Of a DNA stretch of 44,278 bases, positions 32,238 through 41,303 are shown piece by piece. How positions within the stretch are numbered: the stretch's first letter is position 1; each line of letters starts with the position of its first letter. The stretch comes from Fibrobacter succinogenes (GTDB lineage: Bacteria > Fibrobacterota > Fibrobacteria > Fibrobacterales > Fibrobacteraceae). The notes under the pieces were generated by a model. It saw nothing but the letters and a program-made list of their open reading frames with translations, was not told the DNA's origin and searched no databases. The translations under genes were made by a program, and so were the position numbers. The DNA is taken from the NCBI GenBank assembly GCA_902779055.1, contig CACZAD010000023.1:1-44278 (forward strand), written 5' to 3'.

Positions 32238-32774
32238 ATGAAAAAGCTCCAATTCTTGGCACTTGCAATCTTCGTCCTAGCCTTCGCTGCCTGTAGCGAC
32301 AGCAATTCTACCTCCACCGATCAGCACGAACACTTTGAAGCAGAAGGATGGAACCTCTACTGGCCCGACTGGAAACTCGCCTACAGCGTTTACCAAGGCA
32401 AAGAAGACAAGAGCCTCGAAACGCTCCGCGTCAATGCAAATTGCCTTAGCGAACATTTGACCGTCAAGTTCCTCGATGACGAAAAGAAAGAAGTTTCCGC
32501 CCCCAAGGACGACGAGCATACACTCGGCTGGAGCATTGGCGACGAATCCATCCTCGACATCGAAGCTTGTGGTAGCTGGGGATTCCACCTCAAGGGTCTC
32601 AAGGAAGGCGAAACGACTTTGATCCTCAAGGTCAAGCACCACGACCACGCTGACGCCAAGACTCCCGAGATCAAGATTATCGTAGACAAGGCTTTGGACG
32701 CAGACAAGTGCCCGTTCCAAGACGACGACGATGATGATGAACACGAACATCACCACGAGCACGATCATGAATAA
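32238..32774 (+). CDS. His/Asp-rich lipoprotein of the zinc locus
   Basis: The 178-residue product has a signal peptide with lipobox FAAC (Cys about residue 19), an early QHEHFEAEGW segment, a beta-rich middle (LTVKFLDDEKKEVSAP, TLGWSIGDESILDIEACGSWG, LKEGETTLILKVKHHDHAD) that looks Ig-like, and a C-terminal tail of Asp and His (DDDDDDEHEHHHEHDHE). It is probably exposed outside the inner membrane and binds zinc or another metal. It overlaps the TonB receptor by eight bases, so the two are coupled, which suggests the lipoprotein works with the receptor. An AAAGGA site lies before the ATG. Confidence 0.75.
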   Translation: MKKLQFLALAIFVLAFAACSDSNSTSTDQHEHFEAEGWNLYWPDWKLAYSVYQGKEDKSLETLRVNANCLSEHLTVKFLDDEKKEVSAPKDDEHTLGWSIGDESILDIEACGSWGFHLKGLKEGETTLILKVKHHDHADAKTPEIKIIVDKALDADKCPFQDDDDDDEHEHHHEHDHE

Positions 32775-34743
32775 CACCCTCATTAGGGCTGTCATGGGGA
32801 GCCTCCTTTGTGGAGGCTTCCTTCATTTTTCTTTCGCCCAGGAATTTGTACAGGATTTAGGGAATTCGACAATTGTCGCCGAACAATCCACAGAAACCAT
32901 CTTAGACGGCTTGCGCAAAGACGAAGATTTGCAAGCCGAAAAACTCGACCGCAAGATTTCAACCACCATTGCAGAGACCATCAAGAACGAACCCGACATC
33001 GCCATCCGTTCCATGGGACCAGCCGCAGCAAGGCCAGTCATTAAAGGACTTTCCGGCAGTCACGTCACGCTCACCGAAGACGGTTCTTTTTGCGGAGACA
33101 TGAGCGCCACCTCGCCCGATCACGCCGTCGCCTCCGAAGTCTTGACCGCACACAAGCTAAACATCGTTCGCGGACCTAGAATTTTAAGCGAATCATTCGC
33201 CACCGCAGGCGGGGTCATACACGTCAACCATCAGGACATTCCTTTTGACGATTCCCTATTTCACGGTTACGTTACCGGTTACGCCGAAAGCGGACAGCCG
33301 GGATTCGCCACCGTCGTGGGCGCCAACGCAAACGTCCACGGCCTATCGCTCAAAGGGGAACTTTCGGCCCGCAACATGGGCGATATGAAGACTCCGGACG
33401 GAGACCTCAAAAATACGGATATCGAAAACAAGAGCATTGCCATCGGTGCTGCCTACAGCTTCAACCGCTTCAAGCTCGGAGCTTCCTTCCGCAACTTCGA
33501 TTCCAAATACGGGATTCCGGGCGGATTCATCGGCGGGCACCCCAACGGGGTTGACATCGATCTTTTCAAGCGCGACTTGACATTACGCGGGCTCTACATT
33601 CCCGCCCAAAAATCAAGTGACACTCTAAGCGTTTCGTTCCGATTCAATCAGTACCACCATACGGAATACGAAACCAAGGATTACGTCGGTGCAGAATTCG
33701 CCGTCAATCAGGAAAACGTCCGCATCGAAAAATTCATTGCCAATAGCGGTCCGTTCTTCGGAATTCACTTCGGCGGAGAATTCGATATGCGTTCCATCGA
33801 AATGGGCGGTTACGTCTTTACGCCTCCCACAAACTCCTACTCCGCTTCGCTCTTTTCTGTCTCAAGCATTAACGGATGGTGGAGCGGTATGGAAATCACC
33901 TTGTCCGCACGTCTCGGCGGAGCATTCTTTAGACCGCAAGAAAGCGTCGTCGCCGACAAGGGCACCGTCGAAAACCGCTACTTTGCGCTATGGGCCATCG
34001 GTGCCGAATTTTCGCAGCGTGTTGCCCCCGGCAAATTCTTGACGCTCGATGTTTTCAGAACCACCCGCGCCCCGACCATCGAAGAACTCTACAACCAAGG
34101 GCCGCACCTAGCGGCATACACTTACGAACGCGGCAACCACAAGCTCGATGCCGAAAGCGGTTACGGAGCCGAACTCGAATTCCGCAATTATGGCGAAATC
34201 ATCAACTGGCGTGCCGCCGTTCACAGCACCTGGTTCCTGAACCACCTCGCCCCCCGCGCCACCGGAGACACGAACTGGTCGCAAATTTTGCCGATTTACC
34301 AAGTCAGCGGTGATGACGCCCTCCTCATGGGAGGAAGCGCCTCCGTCGAACTCCCGGCAGACCAAGGATTCTACGCGCAAGCAGGAGCTAGCTATGTTTG
34401 CGGTTTTTACCAGAACGAAAACTGGAGCGACATGCCGCAAATTCCGCCGTTCAAATTCCACGGTGAGGTCGCCTACCTTTGGACACACGTCCGTGCAGGC
34501 ATCCATACCGAATTCGCCCTAGCGCAAAACCGAGTGGACCACTACGAAGAACGTACCCCCGACTACGTCACATTTGGAGCCTCCCTCGAATTCCACTGGT
34601 CACTCGCGCTTGCGCATTATAGCATCATCCTCCGTGGCGAAAACTTGTTCGACGCCGATGTGCGCAACCACCTTTCGCGCCTCAAATCCGTGATGCCCGA
34701 AAAAGGACGTAATATAAGCATCCTCGCCAAAGCGGAGTTTTAA
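32767..34743 (+). CDS. ZnuD-like TonB-dependent receptor
   Basis: The 658-residue protein has a signal peptide (MNNTLIRAVMGSLLCGGFLH, then FSFAQ). Its plug domain contains RPVIKGLSGSHVTLTEDG, GDMSATSPDHAVASEV and NIVRGPRILSESFATAGGVIHV, the blocks typical of ZnuD-type receptors. The barrel has FRTTRAPTIEELYNQGPHLAAYTYERGN and ends GRNISILAKAEF with a terminal Phe. It should import zinc across the outer membrane using TonB energy; the genes around it support zinc. The frame is open from 32731, but the ATG at 32767 gives the signal peptide. It is the last gene of the zinc locus. Confidence 0.88.
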   Translation: MNNTLIRAVMGSLLCGGFLHFSFAQEFVQDLGNSTIVAEQSTETILDGLRKDEDLQAEKLDRKISTTIAETIKNEPDIAIRSMGPAAARPVIKGLSGSHVTLTEDGSFCGDMSATSPDHAVASEVLTAHKLNIVRGPRILSESFATAGGVIHVNHQDIPFDDSLFHGYVTGYAESGQPGFATVVGANANVHGLSLKGELSARNMGDMKTPDGDLKNTDIENKSIAIGAAYSFNRFKLGASFRNFDSKYGIPGGFIGGHPNGVDIDLFKRDLTLRGLYIPAQKSSDTLSVSFRFNQYHHTEYETKDYVGAEFAVNQENVRIEKFIANSGPFFGIHFGGEFDMRSIEMGGYVFTPPTNSYSASLFSVSSINGWWSGMEITLSARLGGAFFRPQESVVADKGTVENRYFALWAIGAEFSQRVAPGKFLTLDVFRTTRAPTIEELYNQGPHLAAYTYERGNHKLDAESGYGAELEFRNYGEIINWRAAVHSTWFLNHLAPRATGDTNWSQILPIYQVSGDDALLMGGSASVELPADQGFYAQAGASYVCGFYQNENWSDMPQIPPFKFHGEVAYLWTHVRAGIHTEFALAQNRVDHYEERTPDYVTFGASLEFHWSLALAHYSIILRGENLFDADVRNHLSRLKSVMPEKGRNISILAKAEF

Positions 34744-34763
34744 ACAAAGAACAGCAGCCGGAT

Positions 34764-34792
34764 TGTCATGCCCGCCTTGAGCGGGCATCTCC
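34764..34792 (+). repeat. Palindromic repeat after the TonB receptor gene
   Basis: Arms TGTCATGCCCGC and GCGGGCATCTCC, loop CTTGA. The GC-rich stem may also end transcription of the zinc locus. Confidence 0.8.
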
Positions 34793-34869
34793 TTTCTTAA
34801 CCGCATAAAAACGTCCCCATATGGTCTCTTTTCTGCGATATTTGTATATTCTTTAGCGTAAAAAGAAGA

Positions 34870-35781
34870 ATGACGATGGCCGATAAAGAATTGCTTGATA
34901 AAGAAGTTTTAAAGACCGTAAGCCGCATTGAACTTTCCGTGCGCGGCACGCTCGACACCGTGATGACAGGAGCTTACCACAGCTCCTTCAAAGGGAACGG
35001 TATGGAATTCAGCGAAGTTCGCGAATACATGCCCGGTGACGATGTCCGCACTATCGACTGGAACGTGACCGCACGAACCGGCACGCCTTACGTCAAAAAG
35101 TTCATCGAAGAACGTGAAATGACCATGCTCCTCATGGTCGACGCTTCCAGCAGTTCCGAATTCGGTTCCGGCAAGCAGATGAAAGGCGAAGTCATGGCAA
35201 CGCTCACGGCTCTCCTCGCCTTTGCCGCCATCAAGAACAACGACAAGGTCGGCCTCCTCATTTACACCGATCAGGTTGAACTGTTCATTCCGCCCGAAAA
35301 AGGCCGCAAGCACGTATTACGCCTCATCCGTGAAATTCTTTACTTCAAGCCGCAGCATCACGGCACCAACACGCAGGTAGCCTTGGAATATGCCGGCAAG
35401 ATTCTCAACCGCAAGGCCGTCATCGTCGTGATGAGCGACTTTTTGGACGAAGGATTCGAAAACGCTTTCCGCGTGTTGCGCAAGCGCCACGATGTTCTCG
35501 CCGTGTCCGTCGTTGACCCGCGCGAAATGGAACTCCCGCCCGCAGGCCTCGTGGAACTCGAAGACCCCGAAACCGGCGAAACGCTTTTGATTGATACCGG
35601 CGATGCCGCCTTCCGCGAAGCATTCGCCCGCGAAGCCAAGCGCCAGGGCAAGGCCACCAAGGAATTATTCCAGCGTATGTCGATTGACTTTGTCCGCATC
35701 GAGACGCACGACGACTTCAAGGAAACGGTCGCCCCGCTCATCGAACACTTTAGACGCCGCGCCCGCGCCGCCAGCCGATAA
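34870..35781 (+). CDS. DUF58 (VWA-like) protein
   Basis: The 303-residue protein begins with the DUF58 block (ELSVRGTLDTVMTGAYHSSFKGNGMEFSEVREYMPGDDVRTIDWN), then TGTPYVKKFIEEREMTMLLMVDASSS, where the D-x-S-x-S metal-site motif of VWA domains is kept. ALLAFAAIKNNDKVGLLIYTD and VVMSDFLDE follow. DUF58 proteins usually accompany MoxR ATPases and transglutaminase or BatA genes, but none is next to this one. A cytoplasmic location is likely. The ATG at 34870 or that at 34876 may be the start; AAGAAG precedes both. It converges with the EF-G-like gene with only eight bases between. Confidence 0.9.
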   Translation: MTMADKELLDKEVLKTVSRIELSVRGTLDTVMTGAYHSSFKGNGMEFSEVREYMPGDDVRTIDWNVTARTGTPYVKKFIEEREMTMLLMVDASSSSEFGSGKQMKGEVMATLTALLAFAAIKNNDKVGLLIYTDQVELFIPPEKGRKHVLRLIREILYFKPQHHGTNTQVALEYAGKILNRKAVIVVMSDFLDEGFENAFRVLRKRHDVLAVSVVDPREMELPPAGLVELEDPETGETLLIDTGDAAFREAFAREAKRQGKATKELFQRMSIDFVRIETHDDFKETVAPLIEHFRRRARAASR

Positions 35782-35789
35782 CAACTTTT

Positions 35790-37781
35790 TTAAACCGTCG
35801 CCGGGCGATAACCGAGCAGCTTGAGGCTGTAAACGGCCGTTCCCTTGCTGATGCTGCGAACTCCGGTCGCATAACCGAATATACGGCGCAACGGGATTTC
35901 GGCTTTCAAAAAGTGGATGCGTCCGTCGCCACCGATTTCCTTGACGCGCCCGTCACGAGACTGGATGTCACCTGTTACAAGCCCGGCAAAGTTCACCGGA
36001 CATTCGAGCGAAAGTTCCATCACGGGTTCATAAAGCTGCGCATCGGCAGGCTTCACCAGTTTAGCCACGGCATCGGCACAGCACTTCTTGATCATCGGCG
36101 GGAGCGCCCCTTCGGTCCATTCAAAACGATGGACTTCAAAGCACACGCCGACAAGCGGGCCCTTGCCGAGTACGCCCACTTCGGTCGATTCCAATAGAGC
36201 CGAACGCACGCCGGCCAAAATTTCACGCGGAGCCTTTTCCATAAATTCAGCGGAAAGGCGAATATCATGGGCATCACCTTCCAACGGAGATGCCGAAATG
36301 CTAATGGAAATTTTATGAGGACCAATCTGGAACGTGTTCTCGACAGGACCGACATTATGGCACAGACGTTCTTGCCAACGCACTTCGGGTTTTCCGGCAC
36401 GCACTTCGCAACCGAATTCACGTTCCAGGCGTTCCAGCAGAACTTCAAGCTGCACCTCGCCCACGGTGTGCAGGTACCAGAACCCGCCATCCAAATCGTG
36501 CTGCACGCGGAAACTCGGATCCATACGAGCCAGCACAGAAAGGCTGCGTTCCACGTGGGCGTAATCTTCTACGCGAAGGCATTCCACGCGGGTCTGCAAA
36601 AGCGGCAAATAATTTTCGCTGATGGAGGATTGAGTTTTTGGAGAGTCCCCTTCGGCTAGACCGTCGGAACGGCCTTGTTCCGGCACACACTCGCCATTTT
36701 CATCCAAATAAATCACCTGCCCGAGTTCCGTTTCAAACGGGCTCTTCATCGCATAAATGTCGCCCGAACGGATTTCATCTACCGGCAACAGCATATTCGC
36801 CTTGAGTCGAGAGAACTCAAATCCCGATGGCCAGTCACGACGCAACAAATCAATGTGGCTACGGAATAGCGAAATTTCGCCCACTCCGCGGAAGTGCCTC
36901 AAGCGCACCACCTGCCCCAATTCATTTTCACCAAACATCGGGACTTCCGGCAAAAAGAACGAAAGCGCCGTCACGAGATTGCGGATGCCAAACCCTTCCA
37001 GCGCCGATCCCGCATAGCAAATCACGTATTCGTCACTTGCAGCAAGCGCCTTGAGTCCGCGCAAAAGCATCTTGGGCGGCACCGGCTTGTTTTCGAGGGC
37101 AAGCGTCAAGATTTCGTCGTCAAAGTTGCTTGCGAACTCCACCGCCTCGGCGTAATACTTCTTGAGCAGCGCACGTTCTTCGGCCGCAAACGCATCCGAT
37201 TCCCAGCCATCGTCCAAAACTTCTTCGCCAATATCCGAATGCACAAGCCTACTCTGCGTAAGCACATCCAGCATACCGCTCATCTTGCCGTTCTTGAATT
37301 CCGGCACAGACATGAGTACCGGACGCACGCCAAGCGTTTCTTCGATATTGATGAGCGTTTCATCCAGCGAGTAATCGGGATTGTCCAGCTTGTTCACGAA
37401 CAGAATCGACCGCACTCGCGATTCGCGCAACTTGCGGAAGGCGGCCACGGTCTGCGTTTCAACGCCACTGGCGGCACTCACCACAAGCACGGCGCCCTCT
37501 ACGGCGGCAAGCGCCATATCGACTTCAGCGCCAAAATCCACATGCCCTGGCGTATCGATAAAATTGAACCAGGTATTCTTCCATTCAAAATGAGCCACGC
37601 CGCTTTCAATCGTGATGCCGCGTTCCTTTTCTTCGGGCATGTAGTCCATCGTGGCAAGGCCATCTTCTACACGTCCCGGGCGATGCACTTCACCCGTCGC
37701 GAAAAGGATTCTTTCGGAAAGAGTCGTCTTGCCCGCATCCACGTGAGCAAGGATGGCAATATTTCGAATAGGCTGCTTCAT
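35790..37781 (-). CDS. EF-G/TetM-like translational GTPase
   Basis: The 663-residue protein has P-loop AHVDAGKTT (residues 12-20), switch ERGITI, DTPGHVDF and NKLD. Domain III-like PLLQTRVECLRVED and QLEVLLERLEREFGCEV follow, then the EF-G domain IV/V parts (PRRI-type end ILRRIFGYATGVRS in altered form). It is closer to the TetM/EF-G2 group than to main EF-G. It may protect or reset ribosomes, and resistance cannot be claimed. The linker between domains II and III (about residues 360-395) carries an extra Gly/Ser/Pro/Gln-rich stretch, whose DNA contains CGGAAC/GTTCCG. TATCTTTG ends only five bases before the ATG, so the mRNA may be nearly leaderless. Confidence 0.86.
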   Translation of the reverse strand: MKQPIRNIAILAHVDAGKTTLSERILFATGEVHRPGRVEDGLATMDYMPEEKERGITIESGVAHFEWKNTWFNFIDTPGHVDFGAEVDMALAAVEGAVLVVSAASGVETQTVAAFRKLRESRVRSILFVNKLDNPDYSLDETLINIEETLGVRPVLMSVPEFKNGKMSGMLDVLTQSRLVHSDIGEEVLDDGWESDAFAAEERALLKKYYAEAVEFASNFDDEILTLALENKPVPPKMLLRGLKALAASDEYVICYAGSALEGFGIRNLVTALSFFLPEVPMFGENELGQVVRLRHFRGVGEISLFRSHIDLLRRDWPSGFEFSRLKANMLLPVDEIRSGDIYAMKSPFETELGQVIYLDENGECVPEQGRSDGLAEGDSPKTQSSISENYLPLLQTRVECLRVEDYAHVERSLSVLARMDPSFRVQHDLDGGFWYLHTVGEVQLEVLLERLEREFGCEVRAGKPEVRWQERLCHNVGPVENTFQIGPHKISISISASPLEGDAHDIRLSAEFMEKAPREILAGVRSALLESTEVGVLGKGPLVGVCFEVHRFEWTEGALPPMIKKCCADAVAKLVKPADAQLYEPVMELSLECPVNFAGLVTGDIQSRDGRVKEIGGDGRIHFLKAEIPLRRIFGYATGVRSISKGTAVYSLKLLGYRPATV
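36665..36682. repeat. Palindrome in the linker of the EF-G-like gene
   Basis: CGGAAC, GGCCTT, GTTCCG forms a 6-bp inverted repeat in the coding strand, in a stretch coding for a non-conserved linker. The link to the 30-bp family is uncertain. Confidence 0.35.
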
Positions 37782-37786
37782 ACGCC

Positions 37787-37794
37787 CAAAGATA
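37787..37794 (-). promoter_or_regulatory. -7 promoter element (TATCTTTG) for the EF-G-like gene
   Basis: On minus it reads TATCTTTGGGCGT and then the ATG. Transcription would start at, or within a few bases of, the start codon. Confidence 0.45.
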
Positions 37795-37799
37795 CATTT

Positions 37800-38909
37800 T
37801 TAACAGTTCATAAACGAAAGTTTCAGAGCCTTGTCGTACAGTCGTTTCGCCCAGTTTTCGTGTTCTTCGGATTCACCATAAAGGTCATCGAGAATCGTCC
37901 GGATGCCAGCGACACCGCCACCCTTTTTAAGGATGTACACCGCCAGAAGGCTAATCACGCCCAGCGAAGAATTGATGATATCCAAGTCCGTATTCGCAAG
38001 CTGGAACACGGCAAGCTGATACGCATCTTCGCTATTTTCACGGACCATCTTGTCGATATCGGCAAGAGTGTTGAAGCGCAAGAACTTGAAAGCCTTGAGA
38101 AACGGTGTCATCGGAGACTCGTGAATTTCGGCCTGGTTAATCGCCGCAATGCGCTGGTTCAGTTTATCAAAAGGCCTCAGCTTCAGATAATTGTTAAACG
38201 AGTCGCCGTTCAAAGCCACCTCGTCAAAACGTCCCGAATGCACAAGCGACTGCACGTGATACCTGTAGTTGTTGATATCCGTCCGGATCTTGGAAAACTG
38301 TTCATCAATCAGTTCAAGCATTCCCGCAAGGCGGTTCAGATTTCGCAAGTACTCGTGCGGAATTTCAAAGCCCGACTTGTAACCCGTATCGTGATCGAGC
38401 GTCGCCCACACATGCTGCAAGGCCGTACGCAACTGGATTTCAAAACGGATTTCGTTTATTTCGGGATGTTCCGGATTTTCGTACAACGACTTCGGGACAC
38501 TACATATAAAGTGCAGCGAGTTGTAGCCAAAGCTGTCCAGCTCATGCATTTTACGCTTGTCGACGCTGTTTTTCCAGTCAATGGCAAAAGTGCGTTCCAC
38601 GATTGCCGCAATCTTGTCGACATCATCGTTGTAGAACGCAATGACACGAGCACCCAGAATATCCGTCAAGTCCGCAAGTGAGTGGTACTTGTTCCCCTTG
38701 CGCTCCAGTTTTCCAGCAAGGCTTACCTCTTGCTTGATTCTCGCTTCGATGGCGGTCACGTAAATATGGTTTTCTTCAATTTTTCGTTTGAGCAGATCAC
38801 ACACAAAATCTCTCAGTTTTTCATAAACGGGCATATCGTTGCGATATTCTTCAAGAATCATCGTTCCGACAGGATTGAGCCCGTATTTTTCTACAGCATC
38901 TTCACTCAT
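37800..38909 (-). CDS. RelA/SpoT-type alarmone synthetase (small alarmone synthetase-like)
   Basis: The 369-residue protein has a RelA/SpoT synthetase domain (about residues 40-215): the ATP-site basic set R57, K59, S63, K67, K71; then LADLTDILGARVIAF; the G-loop DSFGYNSLHF; and FEIQLRTALQHVWATLDHDTGYK. All catalytic motifs look intact, so pppGpp or related synthesis is likely. It lacks the HD, TGS and ACT domains of long RSH proteins; the last 150 residues are a helical tail of unknown role. It lies 19 bases downstream of the hydrolase gene, so the two form an operon. It could be a housekeeping small synthetase or a toxic one. Confidence 0.85.
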   Translation of the reverse strand: MSEDAVEKYGLNPVGTMILEEYRNDMPVYEKLRDFVCDLLKRKIEENHIYVTAIEARIKQEVSLAGKLERKGNKYHSLADLTDILGARVIAFYNDDVDKIAAIVERTFAIDWKNSVDKRKMHELDSFGYNSLHFICSVPKSLYENPEHPEINEIRFEIQLRTALQHVWATLDHDTGYKSGFEIPHEYLRNLNRLAGMLELIDEQFSKIRTDINNYRYHVQSLVHSGRFDEVALNGDSFNNYLKLRPFDKLNQRIAAINQAEIHESPMTPFLKAFKFLRFNTLADIDKMVRENSEDAYQLAVFQLANTDLDIINSSLGVISLLAVYILKKGGGVAGIRTILDDLYGESEEHENWAKRLYDKALKLSFMNC

Positions 38910-38928
38910 TTCATCAACCTAGCTTTTT

Positions 38929-39507
38929 TTATTTTGCAAAGATCTTTTCGACAAGTTCAATAAATTCGGCGTAGGCAAAAGTCCCTTCCAGTTCTTTCAG
39001 GGCGCTTGCCAAACCGCGATAGTGCCATTCGTGTTCCTTGACGTCTGACACATGGAATATGCTCCAGAGTTCGTCGCCTTTTTGAACAAAATCACGGTAA
39101 ATGGCACGGGCATTGCTAAGCTTGTCGCCAATCGCCACCATCTTCGCGTCACGGCTTGCTTTTTCGAGGCGCTCGATAGCGGCCTGCTTACGCGCATGCC
39201 ACGAATCCGACTCGCTGACACCCTCCATAAAGACATCGGATTCCTCTTCCACAAGCTTTGCCACCCGGTCTCCGAATTCACAACGGATATCGTCCAAAGT
39301 AACGCCAGTATCTTCGACGGTATCGTGTAGTACAGCCGCCGCCAAAAGCTCCTGGTCCTTAGTCATCGTCGCGACGATTTCTACGGCCTCCATCGGATGC
39401 ACAATGTAGGGGAAACCCTTACCGCGACGTTCCGTATTCGCATGAGCCTTGACCGCAAAAACAATGGCCTTGTCAAGGACTGAAGTTTCCAAATACTTAT
39501 TAGGCAT
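38929..39507 (-). CDS. HD-domain alarmone hydrolase (Mesh1/SpoT-hydrolase-like)
   Basis: The 192-residue protein matches the (p)ppGpp hydrolase domain of RSH proteins: GKGFPYIVHP with His37, AAAVLHDTVEDTG with H61-D62 and the ED pair, FGDRVAKLVEEESD, and MVAIGDKLSNAR with the D-x-x-x-N site. It removes 3' pyrophosphate from alarmones in relatives. ATG 39507 has GGAGGT five bases upstream; GTG 39513 is inside that site. The synthetase gene follows 19 bases later, giving a synthetase-hydrolase pair in two polypeptides. Confidence 0.88.
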   Translation of the reverse strand: MPNKYLETSVLDKAIVFAVKAHANTERRGKGFPYIVHPMEAVEIVATMTKDQELLAAAVLHDTVEDTGVTLDDIRCEFGDRVAKLVEEESDVFMEGVSESDSWHARKQAAIERLEKASRDAKMVAIGDKLSNARAIYRDFVQKGDELWSIFHVSDVKEHEWHYRGLASALKELEGTFAYAEFIELVEKIFAK

Positions 39508-39638
39508 GCCCACCTCCGATTTAATTCTTTTCCTTTTTTAATATACGTAAATATTTGAAAACCGCAAAACAACATGTCCACTGATTTTTCTAAATTTTAG
39601 GCGCAACAAAAAACCGCGTGTGCGGAAAGGATTAATCT

Positions 39639-41303
39639 ATGTCTAAACTGACTGATTCTAAGGAATGGAAGGCCCTCGAGGCCCATGCCGAAGTCGCCAA
39701 GACCTGGCAGATGAAGGAACTCTTCGCAAAGGACCCGACTCGCGCTGACAAGTTCAGCGTCGAAGCTTGCGGACTTTTCCTCGACTACTCCAAGAACATC
39801 ATCACCGACGAAACTATGGCCAAGCTCCAGGACCTCCTGAAGTCTGCTGGTTTCGAAGACATGCGCCGCAAGTACTTCGCTGGCGAAAAGATTAACACCA
39901 CCGAAAAGCGCGCCGTACTCCACACTGCACTCCGCTACAAGGGCAACGAAGCCATCTGCGTCGACGGCAAAGACGTGATGCCCGAAGTTCGTGCAGTTCT
40001 CAAGCACATGGAAGACTTTACCCACCTCGTCCGCAGCGGCAAGTGGAAGGGCCACACCGGCAAGTCCATCAAGTACGTTGTGAACATCGGTATCGGCGGT
40101 TCCGACCTCGGTCCGGTGATGGTCACCGAAGCCCTCAAGCCGTATGCAGAAAAGCCGATCGCCGGCGAAACCTCTCCTGAAGTCTACTTTGTTTCTAACA
40201 TCGACGGCACCCACATGGCCGAAACCCTCAAGAAGGTGAACATCGAAGAAACGCTCTTCATCGTTGCTTCCAAGACGTTCACGACTCTTGAAACCATGAC
40301 GAACGCCGAAACTGCAAAGGCTGCAGTCCTCAAGGCATTCAATGGCGACGAATCCTCCATCGCCAAGCACTTCGTGGCTCTCTCCACCAACACCGAAGCC
40401 GTTTCCGCATTCGGTATCGACACTGCCAACATGTTCGAATTCTGGAACTGGGTTGGCGGCCGTTACTCTCTGTGGTCTGCAATCGGCCTCTCCATTGCTC
40501 TCCGCATCGGTTTCGAAAACTACATGAAGCTCCACCAGGGCGCTTACGAAATGGATCAGCATTTCAAGACTGCTCCGGCCGACAAGAACCTCCCGGTTAT
40601 CCTCGCCCTCATCGGTGTTTGGTACAACAACTTCTTCGGCGCCTCCAGCTACGCTATGCTCCCGTACGACCAGTACCTCCATCGCCTTGCCGCTTACTTC
40701 CAGCAGGCAGACATGGAATCCAACGGTAAGACCGTCGATCGCGACTCTAAGCGCGTGAACTACCAGACGGGTCCGATCCTTTGGGGCGAACCGGGTACGA
40801 ACGGCCAGCACGCCTTCTACCAGCTCATCCACCAAGGCACCAAGATGATTCCGTGCGACTTCATCGCCCCGGCAAACAGCCACAACAAGATTGGCGATCA
40901 CCACCAGAAGTTGCTCTCCAACTTCTTCGCTCAGCCGGAAGCCTTGATGAACGGCAAGACTCTCGCCCAGGCTCAGGAAGAACTCCGCGCCGCCGGCAAG
41001 TCCGAAGAAGAAATCGCATTCCTCGCTCCGCACAAGGTATTCGAAGGCAACAAGCCGACGAACTCCATCATGATGGACTACGTGAGCCCGGAACGCCTTG
41101 GCGCTCTCATCGCCATGTACGAACACAAGATCTTCACACAGGGCGTTATCTGGAACATCAACAGCTACGACCAGTGGGGTGTTGAACTTGGTAAGCAGCT
41201 CGCCAAGAAGATTCTCCCGGAACTTGCAAAGGCCGACGCCGAACTCCACCACGACAGTTCCACTAACGGACTGATCAAGTGGTTCAAGGCTCACCAAGCC
41301 TAG
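39639..41303 (+). CDS. pgi: Glucose-6-phosphate isomerase
   Basis: The 554-residue protein holds the PGI family motifs: [18 protein letters not shown] (about residues 149-166), [25 protein letters not shown] with the phosphate-binding part, [22 protein letters not shown] and the later [13 protein letters not shown] and [19 protein letters not shown] with the catalytic Lys. It converts glucose-6-phosphate to fructose-6-phosphate. Codon use is the most biased in the window, as expected for high expression. AAAGGA precedes the ATG. TAAATTTT at 39591-39598 is a probable promoter element. Its stop codon TAG and the next TAG are part of a heptamer array. Confidence 0.96.
   Translation: MSKLTDSKEWKALEAHAEVAKTWQMKELFAKDPTRADKFSVEACGLFLDYSKNIITDETMAKLQDLLKSAGFEDMRRKYFAGEKINTTEKRAVLHTALRYKGNEAICVDGKDVMPEVRAVLKHMEDFTHLVRSGKWKGHTGKSIKYVVNIGIGGSDLGPVMVTEALKPYAEKPIAGETSPEVYFVSNIDGTHMAETLKKVNIEETLFIVASKTFTTLETMTNAETAKAAVLKAFNGDESSIAKHFVALSTNTEAVSAFGIDTANMFEFWNWVGGRYSLWSAIGLSIALRIGFENYMKLHQGAYEMDQHFKTAPADKNLPVILALIGVWYNNFFGASSYAMLPYDQYLHRLAAYFQQADMESNGKTVDRDSKRVNYQTGPILWGEPGTNGQHAFYQLIHQGTKMIPCDFIAPANSHNKIGDHHQKLLSNFFAQPEALMNGKTLAQAQEELRAAGKSEEEIAFLAPHKVFEGNKPTNSIMMDYVSPERLGALIAMYEHKIFTQGVIWNINSYDQWGVELGKQLAKKILPELAKADAELHHDSSTNGLIKWFKAHQA

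Noticed and set aside
32238..32260. TTGGCAC at the start of the zinc-locus lipoprotein gene as a sigma-54 promoter
   Set aside because: It lies in the signal-peptide codons and lacks a GC at the -12 place.
34764..34792. Palindromic repeat as a simple terminator
   Set aside because: The stem could end transcription, but no T-run follows and the same sequence recurs at many sites, so repeat is the main call.
35790..37781. Tetracycline resistance gene call for the EF-G-like GTPase
   Set aside because: The protein shares the general EF-G/TetM form, but no sequence feature seen here proves ribosomal protection against tetracycline.
36894..38681. 595-codon plus-strand frame across the EF-G-like and alarmone synthetase genes
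   Set aside because: It spans two genes with clear motifs on minus, and the product is His/Arg/Phe-rich with no family resemblance.
39597..41297. 566-codon open frame antisense to pgi
   Set aside because: It mirrors the strongly biased codons of pgi (GAC/GAA-rich sense gives Val/Leu-rich antisense); no motif, start site or promoter.
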